A stretch of DNA of 64,000 nt from an uncultured Cellulosilyticum sp. Lineage in GTDB: Bacteria; Bacillota; Clostridia; Lachnospirales; Cellulosilyticaceae. Each line of letters opens with the position of its first letter. The stretch's first letter is position 1. The notes below the pieces were generated by a model. That model saw nothing but the letters and a program-made list of their open reading frames with translations. It did not search any database and had not been told where the DNA came from. Made by a program: the position numbers and the translations under genes. The DNA is taken from the NCBI GenBank assembly GCA_934725855.1, contig CAKVCL010000007.1, positions 62,001 through 126,000 of the forward strand. The letters run 5' to 3'. Below, piece after piece: positions 45,204 through 52,808 of this stretch.

Positions 45204-45737
45204 ATGAGTAAAATATACACAAGCAGATTCAGGAATCCTGAATTAAACAATGATAAGCATGTCATTGTAGGTATAGTTTTGAGTATGCCTAAATTTAAAA
45301 CAAAATATAGAATTGATGGCAATATTAAAGAATTGGCACCACCAGGATATTTGTTTAACGAGTATGACAGAGCAAGATTTACACCTAAATATCTAGCTGC
45401 AAAAGACAAAATAGGATGGCAAGTAATTAAAATGCAGATAAACAAGTATTTGGCTATAGCTGAGGGGCAACATAAAGACTTGGTTCTATGTTGTTATGAG
45501 GATGTAAGAGAGCCTATAAAATATGACATTGTAAATGGTGAGGCAGTCAATATTGAATATGATTGGTGCCACAGATTGGTTGCGGCAGAATGGCTTGAGC
45601 AATATATAGGTTATAAACCAATAGAGCTTTATGATTCATCAACAGGAAAAAAAGCAGAAAAATTAAGAAAAGAACTTGCCAATCGGAAAGATTCGCAATA
45701 TAATACAAACATGACTCAGTTGAGCTTGTTTAATTAA
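45204..45737 (+). CDS. DUF488-family protein with C-terminal sliding-clamp motif
   Basis: 177 residues. IYTSRFRNPELNN at the start, LAPPGYLFNEYDRARF, HKDLVLCCYEDVREP (conserved Cys pair) and YDWCHRLVAAEWLEQY match DUF488, a family of unknown biochemical role often near nucleic-acid-acting genes. The last residues are TQLSLFN, a perfect match to the bacterial beta-clamp-binding consensus QL(S/D)LF. This suggests the protein is recruited to replicating DNA. SD TTGGAGGG. The stop codon is only 3 nt upstream of the tRNA-like RNA, so both share a transcript. Confidence 0.75.
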   Translation: MSKIYTSRFRNPELNNDKHVIVGIVLSMPKFKTKYRIDGNIKELAPPGYLFNEYDRARFTPKYLAAKDKIGWQVIKMQINKYLAIAEGQHKDLVLCCYEDVREPIKYDIVNGEAVNIEYDWCHRLVAAEWLEQYIGYKPIELYDSSTGKKAEKLRKELANRKDSQYNTNMTQLSLFN

Positions 45738-45740
45738 TAT

Positions 45741-45814
45741 CCGTTGGTAGCTTAAACAGAGCACTCGACACTTTATCGAGGGGATGATAGTAACCAATCT
45801 ATCCCAGCGGACCA
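45741..45814 (+). tRNA. Degenerate tRNA-like RNA with encoded CCA (anticodon position CUU)
   Basis: The 74 nt fold into a full cloverleaf: acceptor CCGTTGG/CCAGCGG (7 bp, one G-U) with discriminator A and encoded CCA; T8-A9; D-stem GCTT/GAGC; anticodon stem CTCGA/TCGAG; variable GGGAT; T-stem GATAG/CTATC. The loops are not normal: the D-loop is only AAACA (no GG), the anticodon loop CACTTTA has A instead of U at 33 and T at 37, and the T-loop TAACCAAT has 8 nt and no TTC. Bases 34-36 read CTT; with A73 these are lysine identity elements. Stems are kept while loops are changed, which argues for a specialised or non-translational tRNA rather than plain decay. It is followed by a terminator. Confidence 0.75.
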
Positions 45815-45849
45815 TTGAAAATCATCGACCTTTATATATGAATATGGCG

Positions 45850-45882
45850 AAAAAAGCAGCATACAATGTATGTTGCTTTTTT
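45850..45882. terminator. Bidirectional terminator after the tRNA-like RNA
   Basis: AAAAAAGCAGCATAC / GTATGTTGCTTTTTT, 15 bp with one G-U, loop AAT, T-run. It ends the DUF488-tRNA-like transcript, so the next gene needs read-through or its own start. Confidence 0.88.
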
Positions 45883-45915
45883 CATGCTCAAAAATAAGTT
45901 GAAAGGAGCAAAGGT

Positions 45916-47355
45916 ATGGCAATGTTTAATAATCCAGGAGCATTTTTCTTGGGTACATTAGTTCCGAGTGAGCAAAAGTTTTTAAAAGTGCTATTAGGAA
46001 ATGCTAAAAAGAATGGGTATACACGATTTGTAGAACCATGTGCAGGAGCATTTGCAATGTCGCATTTGGCTGTACAAGTTGGGTATAAGCCATCACAGAT
46101 AGAAACAAGCGATGTAAGTATGTTTACAACAATATTAGGCTATGCGATAACAGGTCAGTCACTAGAGCCTTTAGAACTTAAGGCTGAGGGGTTTACAGAT
46201 GAAGAAATGCTTGACCCTGCTATTGCTTTGTATTCATGGGTATATCTTAAAGCTGTCATTCAAGCAAATAAAGAGTATTTTTACAATATTATGATGGACT
46301 TAAGATACAGAAAAGAAGAACATTTAAAAGATATAAGAGAGCAGATAGAGAGAGCAAAAGCAATGCTAAACGGAATGAATTATAGAGCATTGGATATGTG
46401 GAAACACTTAGATGAGGTTTTAGATGACCCTCACGCCATTATATTTGCTAATCCTCCTACCATTACAGCAGGCTTTGAAAAATGGTATAGCACAAATGGT
46501 AAAGTTTCGTGGAAAGAGCCTGAGTATAGCATATTTGACCCAAAGACAGGAATTAAAGAACTAATGGATAAGTGCAAGGATGCTAAATGTTTAATCTTAT
46601 GTTATGAAGAAAATAAACCTGGATTAACAGCAGGAGCGCCTGTATTTGCTCGTTATGGGGTACGTGAAGGCATAAATGTATATTTAACAACGAATAGACC
46701 AGATGAAGCAACTTCATTAGCAAAAGGCAAAAAAATAGCAAGACCGACAGAAGGAAAGCTGTCAAAGTTGAATTGTAATATGCTGCCAAGAGATTATGAA
46801 ATTACAGAAAAATCAAAGATTAGTTTATGTAGGATTGAGCGTATAGAGGCGCAATATTATAGGCAATTATGGACTCATAATTTTGTTGGTTCAGCAGCAC
46901 CTATTAACATAGCTGTACTTATTGATGGAAAGATAGCAGGAGTGTTTGGAATTAGTAATGCAGCATTAATTATGGGTGCATATGGAACTAAAGTAAGTGA
47001 TGATGTATTCCTTATGTATGGAATGACAATCCCACATAAAGAGTATCGTTTAGGCAGGCTACTAACAATGATTGCACAGAATAGGCAGTTTATACGAACA
47101 ATATGTACTGATTTAGAGTATGAAAAAGCAGGGCACTTAAAAACAGTTCAAATGACTAAATATCCAGAAGCTAAGGAAATGAGGGGAATAATGAAACTGA
47201 CGGACAGAAAACCTGACCCTAAAATGGGGTATAGACTGACATATCAATCTGAGTTTTTTGATAGAACAGAAAAGGAAACGGTTACAGAATGGTTGAGGAG
47301 GGAAAGGCAATGGAAGAAAGCAAGAGCGAAAACAAAATCGAATACAAACAACTAG
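45916..47355 (+). CDS. Two-domain DNA-modification protein: D12-like methyltransferase plus Mom-like GNAT domain
   Basis: 479 residues. The N-terminal half resembles adenine methyltransferases of the D12/Dam class: the SAM motif RFVEPCAGAFAMSHLA (~38-53), but with NPPT (IIFANPPTITAGFEKWY, ~178-194) in place of DPPY. The C-terminal half (~310-450) has the look of a GNAT fold related to phage Mu Mom: AQYYRQLWTHNFVG, INIAVLIDGKIAGVFGISN, VFLMYGMTIPHKEYRLGRLL. Mom converts adenine in DNA to N6-carbamoylmethyladenine to escape restriction. Whether this protein methylates, acylates or both is unknown. SD AAAGGAG. Its 3' end overlaps the parB-like gene by 46 nt. Confidence 0.68.
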   Translation: MAMFNNPGAFFLGTLVPSEQKFLKVLLGNAKKNGYTRFVEPCAGAFAMSHLAVQVGYKPSQIETSDVSMFTTILGYAITGQSLEPLELKAEGFTDEEMLDPAIALYSWVYLKAVIQANKEYFYNIMMDLRYRKEEHLKDIREQIERAKAMLNGMNYRALDMWKHLDEVLDDPHAIIFANPPTITAGFEKWYSTNGKVSWKEPEYSIFDPKTGIKELMDKCKDAKCLILCYEENKPGLTAGAPVFARYGVREGINVYLTTNRPDEATSLAKGKKIARPTEGKLSKLNCNMLPRDYEITEKSKISLCRIERIEAQYYRQLWTHNFVGSAAPINIAVLIDGKIAGVFGISNAALIMGAYGTKVSDDVFLMYGMTIPHKEYRLGRLLTMIAQNRQFIRTICTDLEYEKAGHLKTVQMTKYPEAKEMRGIMKLTDRKPDPKMGYRLTYQSEFFDRTEKETVTEWLRRERQWKKARAKTKSNTNN

Positions 47356-48230
47356 CAGATATAGGAAGTGGCTTGATTATTGCACAGGTAAGCATAGATA
47401 AGGTAAGAGAGCAAGATATTAACGCTCGTTTGATGAAAAACGAAATGATGAAGCAACTTGCAGGAAATATCAAAAAGCGTGGACAGCTTGAAAGCCTACC
47501 TTTTTGTGCACTCACAAACGATGGTACAAAGATTGAAATTATCTCAGGGCATCATAGAATACGTGCAGCTAGGGATGCAGGGATGAAAGAGATTCCAGTT
47601 ATCCTAGACATTACAGGACTAAGTAGAAGTAAGATAGCAGCAAAACAATTAGCTCATAACGCTATCAATGGATTTGATGACCAATCTACATTAAAAGAAA
47701 TTGCGAAGATTATTGATGATGTAGATGATATGCTAGAGTCTTATATAGGAAAAGACATATTAGAAGAACCAGTTGCAGAATTGGAAAAATTATTATCACC
47801 GACAGTTAGCTTTGATTGGAAAAACGTAACGTTTACATTTCTCCCTCATCAAATAGCAGATATGGACAAGCTGATTAGCTCATTAGAAGCTACTAAGCCA
47901 GAGATATTAGGTGTAGCTGATATAGAGCAACACGAAGAGTTTATGAAAGTGTTAGCCAAGTATCAAAATTTTGCCAATGTAAAAAATGTAGGAGCAGCAA
48001 TACACGCTATGGTGCGTGGTACAGCACAATTTTTCGAGGAAATTGGATTTGAAGAAGATCAAGAATGGGTGCAGATTTCAAGTGTGATTGGAAGTGCTGC
48101 TATACCTGCAGAGTCAGCAGAAGTTATTAAAGAGGCATTGAAAAAAGCCATGGATGATAAGGTTGTAACTAAAAATAATGTATGGCAGATGGTTGAGTAT
48201 TGGGCAGCAGATTATTTAGCAGGCAAGTAG
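47310..48230 (+). CDS. ParB/sulfiredoxin-superfamily DNA-binding protein
   Basis: 306 residues from ATG 47310 (MEESKSENKIEYKQL), after GGAGGG. The N-terminal ParB-like domain has VSIDKVREQDINARLM, QLAGNIKKRGQLESLPFC and the signature ISGHHRIRAARDAGMKEIPVIL. No ParA partner is present, so it is not a plasmid-type partition system. ParB-like proteins are often found with phage terminase and with DNA-modification genes; the 46-nt overlap with the Mom-like gene points to a shared function in modification or packaging. Confidence 0.82.
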   Translation: MEESKSENKIEYKQLADIGSGLIIAQVSIDKVREQDINARLMKNEMMKQLAGNIKKRGQLESLPFCALTNDGTKIEIISGHHRIRAARDAGMKEIPVILDITGLSRSKIAAKQLAHNAINGFDDQSTLKEIAKIIDDVDDMLESYIGKDILEEPVAELEKLLSPTVSFDWKNVTFTFLPHQIADMDKLISSLEATKPEILGVADIEQHEEFMKVLAKYQNFANVKNVGAAIHAMVRGTAQFFEEIGFEEDQEWVQISSVIGSAAIPAESAEVIKEALKKAMDDKVVTKNNVWQMVEYWAADYLAGK

Positions 48231-48238
48231 GTGATGAT

Positions 48239-48730
48239 ATGGCTGAATCAAAATATAACGCTGCTTACCATGATGATTGGGCATGGTCGCTAGCGATGAA
48301 AGGTGCAATAGATGAAGAAATTGCTGAGGCTTTTGGAATAAGCAGAAGACAGCTTTTACGATGGAAAAAGAAATATCCTAGTTTTGCTGAGGCATTAAAA
48401 AAGGGAAAAGATATAACGGATGCAGCGGTTGAAAAGAAACTGTATGAAAAAACTCAGGGATATGACTATGAAGAAAAGAGAAGCATTATGGAGCTTGATG
48501 AAAACGGCAACAGAAAGCCTCTTAAAGTTGAAACCATCAAGAAACATATTCCACCTGATACAATGGCCTGTATGTATTGGTTAAATAATCGTAGAAGAGG
48601 AGAATGGAGTCAAAGGCAAGATGTTAATTTATCTGGCGAGGTTAAGTCAGGTCCTAATTTGGAAAATATATCAGATGAGGACTTAGAATTATTAGCTCAG
48701 GAGCTTAGAAAGGCAAATGGCAAGGATTAG
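48239..48730 (+). CDS. Terminase small subunit
   Basis: 163 residues from ATG 48239 (MAESKYNAAYHDDWAWSLAM) with TAGGTGAT upstream. A helix-turn-helix near the N-terminus (DEEIAEAFGISRRQLLRWKKKYP) recognises phage DNA; AVEKKLYEKTQGYDYEEK and PDTMACMYWLNNRR are usual in small terminases. It overlaps the large subunit by 14 nt. Confidence 0.88.
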   Translation: MAESKYNAAYHDDWAWSLAMKGAIDEEIAEAFGISRRQLLRWKKKYPSFAEALKKGKDITDAAVEKKLYEKTQGYDYEEKRSIMELDENGNRKPLKVETIKKHIPPDTMACMYWLNNRRRGEWSQRQDVNLSGEVKSGPNLENISDEDLELLAQELRKANGKD

Positions 48731-50159
48731 TTTTGACCAATACTCCTCTCAGACGAAAAAAGCATTAGAAAAGGCTATTGCAAGAGAAAGAGCAAAAAGA
48801 CACTACGAAGAATATCTTAAGCTAGTGAATCATGGCAAATGGGAATCAGCTAGGCATTTAAAAGTTGTTTGTGAGAAGCTAGAAGCTGTTATAAGAGGCG
48901 ATATAAAAAGACTTATGTTATTCATGCCCCCTCGTCATGGGAAGTCTATGAGTGTGACAGAGGCTTTTCCATCGTATTATTTAGGCAAATATCCAGATAA
49001 AAGAGTAATGGAAGTAAGCTACGGTGATACACTTGCTAAGAAATTTGGAAAAGCTAACAGGGATAAAGTAGAAGAATTTGGACATGAGTTGTTTGGAATA
49101 AGTGTATCGTCTGTACAGGCATCAAAAAACAATTGGAATGTAGTGTATAAGGATGAAGATGGAAATTACATAGATAGTGGTGGTATGTTATCAGTCGGAG
49201 TAGGCGCGGGAATTACTGGTGAAGGAGCCGACCTGCTAATAATTGATGACCCCGTAAAGAATAGACAAGAGGCTGAATCAGAGGCATATCGTAAGCATGT
49301 ATGGGAAGAATGGCAATCAACTATTTCAACACGTTTACACGCAGGCGCAGCAGTAATTGTTATCCTTACGCGATGGCATGAAGATGATTTGGCAGGAAGA
49401 TTACTTAATTCTGAATATGGAGATGTAGAAGATTGGGATATAGTTAAGCTAGAGTGCGTATGCGATAGCGAAAATGACCCATTAGGCAGAAACATTGGAG
49501 AAACTTTATGGCCAGAACATGGATATGATGAAGATTGGGCAATAAGGACAAAAAACAGAGTAGGTTCATATGCTTGGAGTTCACTTTATCAGCAAACGCC
49601 TACGCCTAGTGGCGGTGGGATGTTTAAGAGGTCATGGTGGAAATACTATAAAGTTATTCCTAATGACCTTACAGACTTCATTCAATCATGGGACTGTACA
49701 TTTAAAGATAAAGAGGAAGGCGACTTTGTAGTTGGGCAAGTATGGGCAAGAAAAGGTGCTGACAGATATTTGCTAGATCAAGTAAGGGCGAGAATGACTT
49801 TTACGGAAACTGTAGAAGCCATGAGGCAATTATCCTATAAGTGGCCACAGACTAACAGAAAGTTAGTAGAAGATAAAGCAAATGGAACAGCAGTTATGGA
49901 TGTCCTTAAAAAGGAATTGCCTGGCATTATACCAGTTGAACCGTTTGGTGGAAAGATAGTAAGGGCAACAGCAACTACAGCAGTAGCAGAAGCAGGAAAT
50001 GTGTATATACCTGACCCTAGTATTGCAGGGTGGATAGGTGATTTTGTAGAAGAAATGTCCGCATTTCCTACAGGTAGCCACGATGACCAAGTCGACTGTT
50101 ATTCTCAGGCTAATGCATGGTTTAATACCAATACGTTTGACTTATTTAATTTGACATAG
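48717..50159 (+). CDS. Terminase large subunit
   Basis: 480 residues. Packaging motor ATPase: Walker A MPPRHGKSMSV (~67-77), Walker B LLIIDDPVKN, coupling motif VILTRWHEDD; nuclease domain: SWDCTFKDKEEGDF (first Asp), LVEDKANGT and the terminal SHDDQVDCYSQA. It cuts and pumps phage DNA into the prohead. Confidence 0.96.
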   Translation: MARISFDQYSSQTKKALEKAIARERAKRHYEEYLKLVNHGKWESARHLKVVCEKLEAVIRGDIKRLMLFMPPRHGKSMSVTEAFPSYYLGKYPDKRVMEVSYGDTLAKKFGKANRDKVEEFGHELFGISVSSVQASKNNWNVVYKDEDGNYIDSGGMLSVGVGAGITGEGADLLIIDDPVKNRQEAESEAYRKHVWEEWQSTISTRLHAGAAVIVILTRWHEDDLAGRLLNSEYGDVEDWDIVKLECVCDSENDPLGRNIGETLWPEHGYDEDWAIRTKNRVGSYAWSSLYQQTPTPSGGGMFKRSWWKYYKVIPNDLTDFIQSWDCTFKDKEEGDFVVGQVWARKGADRYLLDQVRARMTFTETVEAMRQLSYKWPQTNRKLVEDKANGTAVMDVLKKELPGIIPVEPFGGKIVRATATTAVAEAGNVYIPDPSIAGWIGDFVEEMSAFPTGSHDDQVDCYSQANAWFNTNTFDLFNLT

Positions 50160-50170
50160 GAGGTACTAAA

Positions 50171-52099
50171 GTGGGAGTTGAAACAGGTAAGCAAGCATTA
50201 TTAGAGGCAAATAAAAGACTACAGGCATTTAATACGGATGGCAGATATGTAAATGCAATCACGAAGTATAATACGCAAAAAGACTCAGATACAGCCTTTA
50301 GTTTTGTACCTGAGCCATTAGTGCCAGATAGCTTTTTATCCGTATACTATGAGCAAAATGGATTATTTAGCAAGATTATAGATACACCTGCTGAGGAAGC
50401 TATAAAAGAGGGGATTGACTTTTCAAGCATAAATGATTCTAATTTGGTTGAGTTTATAGAGGATAAGCTAGATGAATTAAGTTGGGATGAAAAGTTTGAG
50501 CAAGCTGTAAAGTGGTCGAGGCTGTTTGGGGGAGCTATTATTGTAATGCTTATTGACGATGGAGGCACACTTGAAAAGCCACTGAACAAAAGAAAAATTA
50601 AGAGCATAGATGACATGATGGTTTATGAAAGGGCAGTAGTAACGCCTGATTATTCTTATATGAGTTGGAATAATGGTAGCATATATGAACCTGAGATTTA
50701 CATTATTAACAGTGTTTATGGAAGATTCAGAGTACATAAAAGCAGGTGTTTGATATTCAAAAATGGTGTAATGCCTGAACTTGCAAGCAATGAGCAGTAT
50801 AGATATTGGGGAATACCAGAATATGTGCGAATTAAGCATGAAATAAGACGCACTGTAATAACTCACGATGATGCGGGAAAGTTGCTAGGGAGAAGTGTAC
50901 AAGCTGTTCACAAAATGAAAGGACTTAATAGTCTGTTATCTTCAGATGATGGCGAGAAAATAATGCTTAAAAGATTAAATGCAGTAGATATGGCAAGAAA
51001 TATGCTAAATACAATAGCAATTGACTCTGAGGGTGAGGAATATGATTTTAAGACATTTACTATGACAGGAGTAAAAGATATCGTAGAAGTGTCTTGCAAT
51101 CTACTTTCAGCTATTACCAATATCCCTCAGACAATATTGTTTGGTCGTTCACCATCAGGAATGAATAGCACAGGGGAAAGTGACTTAGAAAATTATTACA
51201 ACTTCATTCAGAAGATACAAAAATCAATACTGAAATCAAATGTAAGGACTTTGATGAATGTACTATTTCAAGAGGCTATTCACAAAGGCATTACAAGTGA
51301 GGAGCCAAAGTACAAAGTCAAGTTTATGCCATTATGGAGCTTAAGCGAAAAAGAAAAGGCAGAGGTTGAGAATACCAAAGCACAAGCAGCAAAGACCAGG
51401 GCAGAAGCAGCAATTGCTTATATTGAAGCACAAGTTATTGAACCTAGTGAGGTAAGGAATGCTCTTGCAGACTTGGGAGAGTTTGATATTGAGAAGATAT
51501 TAGACAATGCAGAGGATGAAAAAGGTTTAGAACAAGAGATTGATGAAGAAATAGAAAAGCAAACCTTAGCCAAAGAATTACTATTAAGAGGCAATAAGCA
51601 AAATGCAAGTGAAGTGGAAACACAAAGCCAAGCAAAGAACATATTGTTAAACAGAACGCATGGGGAAAAGACAGGCAAAGACATTTTGCTGAGAAGGGAT
51701 AGCGAGGCAGATGTTTCACAGGCAGCAGCAGTTATCGTTGTAAAAGATGGTTATTTCTTGGTGGGTGACAGGAAAGATACTTCTCAAATGTGTGGACCAG
51801 GAGGGCATATTGAATATGGTGAAACACCTATTCAAGCAGCCATGCGAGAGGCAAGAGAAGAATTTAACATTATCCCTACATCACTAAAGCCTCTATTCAA
51901 ATTAGATGATTTAGGCGAGAAATATGCTTATCCAGTTAATATATATCTATGTACAGAATTTGAGGGCAGCCCTGCTACTGATGAAGTGGAAATGACTAAT
52001 TGTAGATGGTTAGATGCTGAACAAATATTGTCTAATGAAGCTGTATTTGAGCCATTTAGAAAGTCTATTGTAAAATTATTGACTATTCTAAGTAATTAG
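50171..52099 (+). CDS. Portal protein (DUF1073-like) fused to a C-terminal NUDIX hydrolase domain
   Basis: 642 residues from GTG 50171 with AGGAGGTACTAAA. Residues ~20-430 are a portal protein of the DUF1073 type (FLSVYYEQNGLFSKIIDTPAEEA, KWSRLFGGAIIVMLIDDGG, IPQTILFGRSPSGMNSTG). After a charged linker (~430-514), residues ~515-642 form a NUDIX domain: AAAVIVVKDGYFLVGDRK, then the Nudix box GGHIEYGE...REAREEFNI (G-x5-E-x7-REUxEExxU with Asn for the second Gly). No internal start separates the two, so it is one chain. NUDIX enzymes hydrolyse nucleoside diphosphate derivatives. A mature portal could carry twelve copies, unless the domain is cleaved off. Confidence 0.88.
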   Translation: MGVETGKQALLEANKRLQAFNTDGRYVNAITKYNTQKDSDTAFSFVPEPLVPDSFLSVYYEQNGLFSKIIDTPAEEAIKEGIDFSSINDSNLVEFIEDKLDELSWDEKFEQAVKWSRLFGGAIIVMLIDDGGTLEKPLNKRKIKSIDDMMVYERAVVTPDYSYMSWNNGSIYEPEIYIINSVYGRFRVHKSRCLIFKNGVMPELASNEQYRYWGIPEYVRIKHEIRRTVITHDDAGKLLGRSVQAVHKMKGLNSLLSSDDGEKIMLKRLNAVDMARNMLNTIAIDSEGEEYDFKTFTMTGVKDIVEVSCNLLSAITNIPQTILFGRSPSGMNSTGESDLENYYNFIQKIQKSILKSNVRTLMNVLFQEAIHKGITSEEPKYKVKFMPLWSLSEKEKAEVENTKAQAAKTRAEAAIAYIEAQVIEPSEVRNALADLGEFDIEKILDNAEDEKGLEQEIDEEIEKQTLAKELLLRGNKQNASEVETQSQAKNILLNRTHGEKTGKDILLRRDSEADVSQAAAVIVVKDGYFLVGDRKDTSQMCGPGGHIEYGETPIQAAMREAREEFNIIPTSLKPLFKLDDLGEKYAYPVNIYLCTEFEGSPATDEVEMTNCRWLDAEQILSNEAVFEPFRKSIVKLLTILSN

Positions 52100-52103
52100 A
52101 GTA

Positions 52104-52131
52104 TTGCCAACAGGTAACTTTTTGGTATAAT
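52104..52131 (+). promoter_or_regulatory. Moron promoter 1 with operator on its -35
   Basis: TTGCCA, 16 nt, TATAAT (52126-52131). The dyad TTGCC-AACA-GGTAA (52104-52117) covers the -35. Almost the same promoter-operator is repeated at 52753. Confidence 0.75.
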
Positions 52132-52173
52132 TATTTCAGAAGTTTCAAATAAACATTATTGAGGTGAGAGAAC

Positions 52174-52566
52174 ATGTATTGTAAACATTGCGCATCTGAA
52201 ATTGATGATGATGTAATAATCTGTCCTAAGTGTGGTAAGCAGGTTCAAGAATTAAAATCTCAAGGAGTAGCGCAACCACAAAATATTGTTATTAACAATA
52301 ATTCAAGCTCAAGTTCAAGCTCAAGTGCTTCTGCAAGTGCGGCGGTTACCGCTTCGGCTAATATACCATATGGTAAAGCAAGGAACAAGATAACGTCTAT
52401 CATATTATGTTGTTTAGGGTTCCTTGGAATTGCAGGAATTCATAAGTTTTATGAAGGAAAAATAATTTTAGGGATTATTTATTTGCTTACATTTGGATTT
52501 GTTGGGTTTGGAACGATAATTGATTTAATTATATTAGCAGGTAAGCCAAGTACATACTATGTGTAG
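52174..52566 (+). CDS. Zinc-ribbon plus TM2-domain membrane protein (phage moron)
   Basis: 130 residues. N-terminal zinc ribbon CKHCASE...ICPKCGKQ, a Ser/Ala low-complexity linker (~43-65), then two membrane segments forming a TM2 domain: ITSIILCCLGFLGIAGIHKFYEGK and IIYLLTFGFVGFGTIIDLIIL. It has its own promoter/operator and terminator between portal and head genes, so it is an accessory gene. Its role is unknown; small membrane proteins in such places sometimes exclude other phages. Confidence 0.8.
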   Translation: MYCKHCASEIDDDVIICPKCGKQVQELKSQGVAQPQNIVINNNSSSSSSSSASASAAVTASANIPYGKARNKITSIILCCLGFLGIAGIHKFYEGKIILGIIYLLTFGFVGFGTIIDLIILAGKPSTYYV

Positions 52567-52567
52567 A

Positions 52568-52603
52568 AAAAAGCTTGTAGCCTTTAGGGTTGCAGGCTTT
52601 TTG
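52568..52603 (+). terminator. Terminator after the TM2 gene
   Basis: AAAAAGCTTGTAGCC / GGTTGCAGGCTTTTT stem (with G-U pairs) and T-run. Confidence 0.8.
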
Positions 52604-52795
52604 TATATCTATGTGCAGAATTTGAGAGAACTATTGCTATTGATTTAATTGAAGATAGCTAGATGTTGAACATATACTGCCTAATGAAACTATATTAGAG
52701 TTAATTGAAAATATTATTGTAAAAATATTGAATATTATAAGTAATTTTAGTATTGCCAGTAGGTAAGTTTTTGGTATAATTATTTCATACTATGA
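52603..52795 (+). repeat. Degenerate second copy of the NUDIX 3' end and moron promoter
   Basis: This stretch resembles 51943-52140: tatctatgtgcagaatttga, then ttgaac/gctgaac, taatgaaac/taatgaagc, and near-identical agtattgccagtaggtaa...tttttggtataattatttca. The copied NUDIX C-terminal coding part is broken by stops. It looks like a duplication that placed a second promoter-operator before the lipoprotein gene; the coding part then decayed while the promoter was kept. Confidence 0.8.
52753..52780 (+). promoter_or_regulatory. Moron promoter 2 with operator on its -35
   Basis: TTGCCA, 16 nt, TATAAT (52775-52780); dyad TTGCC-AGTA-GGTAA (52753-52766). Duplicate of the element at 52104, with the same spacing. 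Confidence 0.75.
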
Positions 52796-52808
52796 GGGAG
52801 GTTATCGA

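Noticed and set aside
47310..48230. ParABS partition system (phage-plasmid lifestyle)
   Set aside because: There is no ParA, and the parB-like gene overlaps the modification gene and precedes terminase; the integrase and split host gene show chromosomal integration.
50171..51480. Anti-CBASS Acb1-type activity for the portal part
   Set aside because: DUF1073-type proteins are sometimes labelled Acb1 family in databases, but I see no paired HxT/HxS phosphoesterase motifs; the sequence and position are those of a portal.
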